This document shows positions 63,834 to 64,000 of a stretch of 64,000 nucleotides of DNA, in pieces (positions within the stretch are counted from its first letter, which is position 1; every line of letters starts with the position of its first letter). The notes beneath the pieces are model-generated. The model was given only the letters and a program-made list of their open reading frames with translations, made no database searches and was not told the DNA's origin. Both the position numbers and the translations under genes were made by a program. Source of the stretch: Anaerolineales bacterium UBA6055 (GTDB lineage: Bacteria; Chloroflexota; Anaerolineae; Aggregatilineales; Phototrophicaceae); the NCBI GenBank assembly GCA_002428985.1, contig DIYL01000055.1:286327-350326 (forward strand), read 5' to 3'.

Positions 63834-63878
63834 GCCTCTACCCCAATTACATTCTCTTTCATCGGTTAGGGTAGAGGC
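63834..63878 (+). terminator. Long inverted repeat after the RraA-like gene
   Basis: GCCTCTACCC (63834-63843) and GGGTAGAGGC (63869-63878) make a perfect 10-bp stem around 25 nt. It has no T-run, so it might be a terminator, a regulatory stem or one end of a palindromic repeat. The last 120 bp of the window after it show no gene. Confidence 0.55.
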
Positions 63879-64000
63879 ATTAATAGAAATAACTCGTTTT
63901 GCACATATTACGCTTCGTATTTATTTTTATAGTATCTTCTACAGCCAAACATTAAGCAAATCAGCCTCCCTCATGCGTTCTCATCAATTACATATCTGTA

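Overview
The window reads as a Gram-positive-like or Chloroflexota genome, most likely an Anaerolineae-type Chloroflexota. This is inferred from gene style, not from a marker gene. The signs are a TIR-WD40 receptor, a membrane VWA-FHA protein, secreted SH3b proteins with Thr/Pro linkers, CobW paralogues, an OFA transporter, a GH2/ABC/LacI sugar locus, and a base composition of roughly 40-45% GC. No rRNA, tRNA, CRISPR array or insertion sequence was seen. Coding density is high and genes run in short operons.

Layout. 1-9.3 kb: a cut beta-propeller gene, a MerR-controlled SRPBCC gene, an aldo-keto reductase, a 971-residue TIR-TM-WD40 protein, a P450, and a pair made of an enolase-superfamily enzyme and a P-loop NTPase. 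9.3-19.7 kb is replicon-like. It holds a primase-polymerase, a small RNA locus partly complementary to that primase mRNA, an accessory operon (esterase, MBL hydrolase, iodotyrosine-deiodinase-like flavoprotein), a secreted protein ending in a ribosomal L7/L12 C-terminal domain, and an HTH-ParA-DNA-binding partner operon. That operon is followed by 1.9 kb of very AT-rich non-coding DNA with four 18-bp palindromes about 250 bp apart, a likely centromere. So the window is either a large plasmid or chromid, or carries an integrated one.

19.7-32.6 kb: an SDR, a VWA-FHA membrane protein followed by a MidA-like methyltransferase and a TorD-like chaperone, an MBL lactonase-like enzyme, a pyruvate-kinase-like protein and RNA/small-molecule methyltransferases. 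32.6-38.2 kb: a tight six-gene operon with the hallmarks of a zinc-starvation response (two COG0523/CobW GTPases, a zinc-free S14 paralogue, two FAD oxidoreductases, one unknown). An operator-like palindrome sits over its -10 box. 39.5-47.6 kb: a complete sugar locus (LacI, binding protein, two permeases, GH2 hydrolase) without an ATPase. 47.8-51.3 kb: a lactate permease and a MarR-NmrA pair that share an operator.

51.3-64 kb: secreted M23 and SH3b proteins, GNATs, a HAD-like protein without its nucleophile, a P450 translationally coupled to an ATP-grasp enzyme, a GC-rich MFS gene (about 57% GC) lying between two 45-bp direct repeats and beside broken genes, then PhyH and RraA-like enzymes.

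The best candidates for something undescribed are the primase/antisense-RNA/palindrome-array replicon module and the zinc-linked redox operon. The secreted L7/L12 fusion and the P450/ATP-grasp pair come next.
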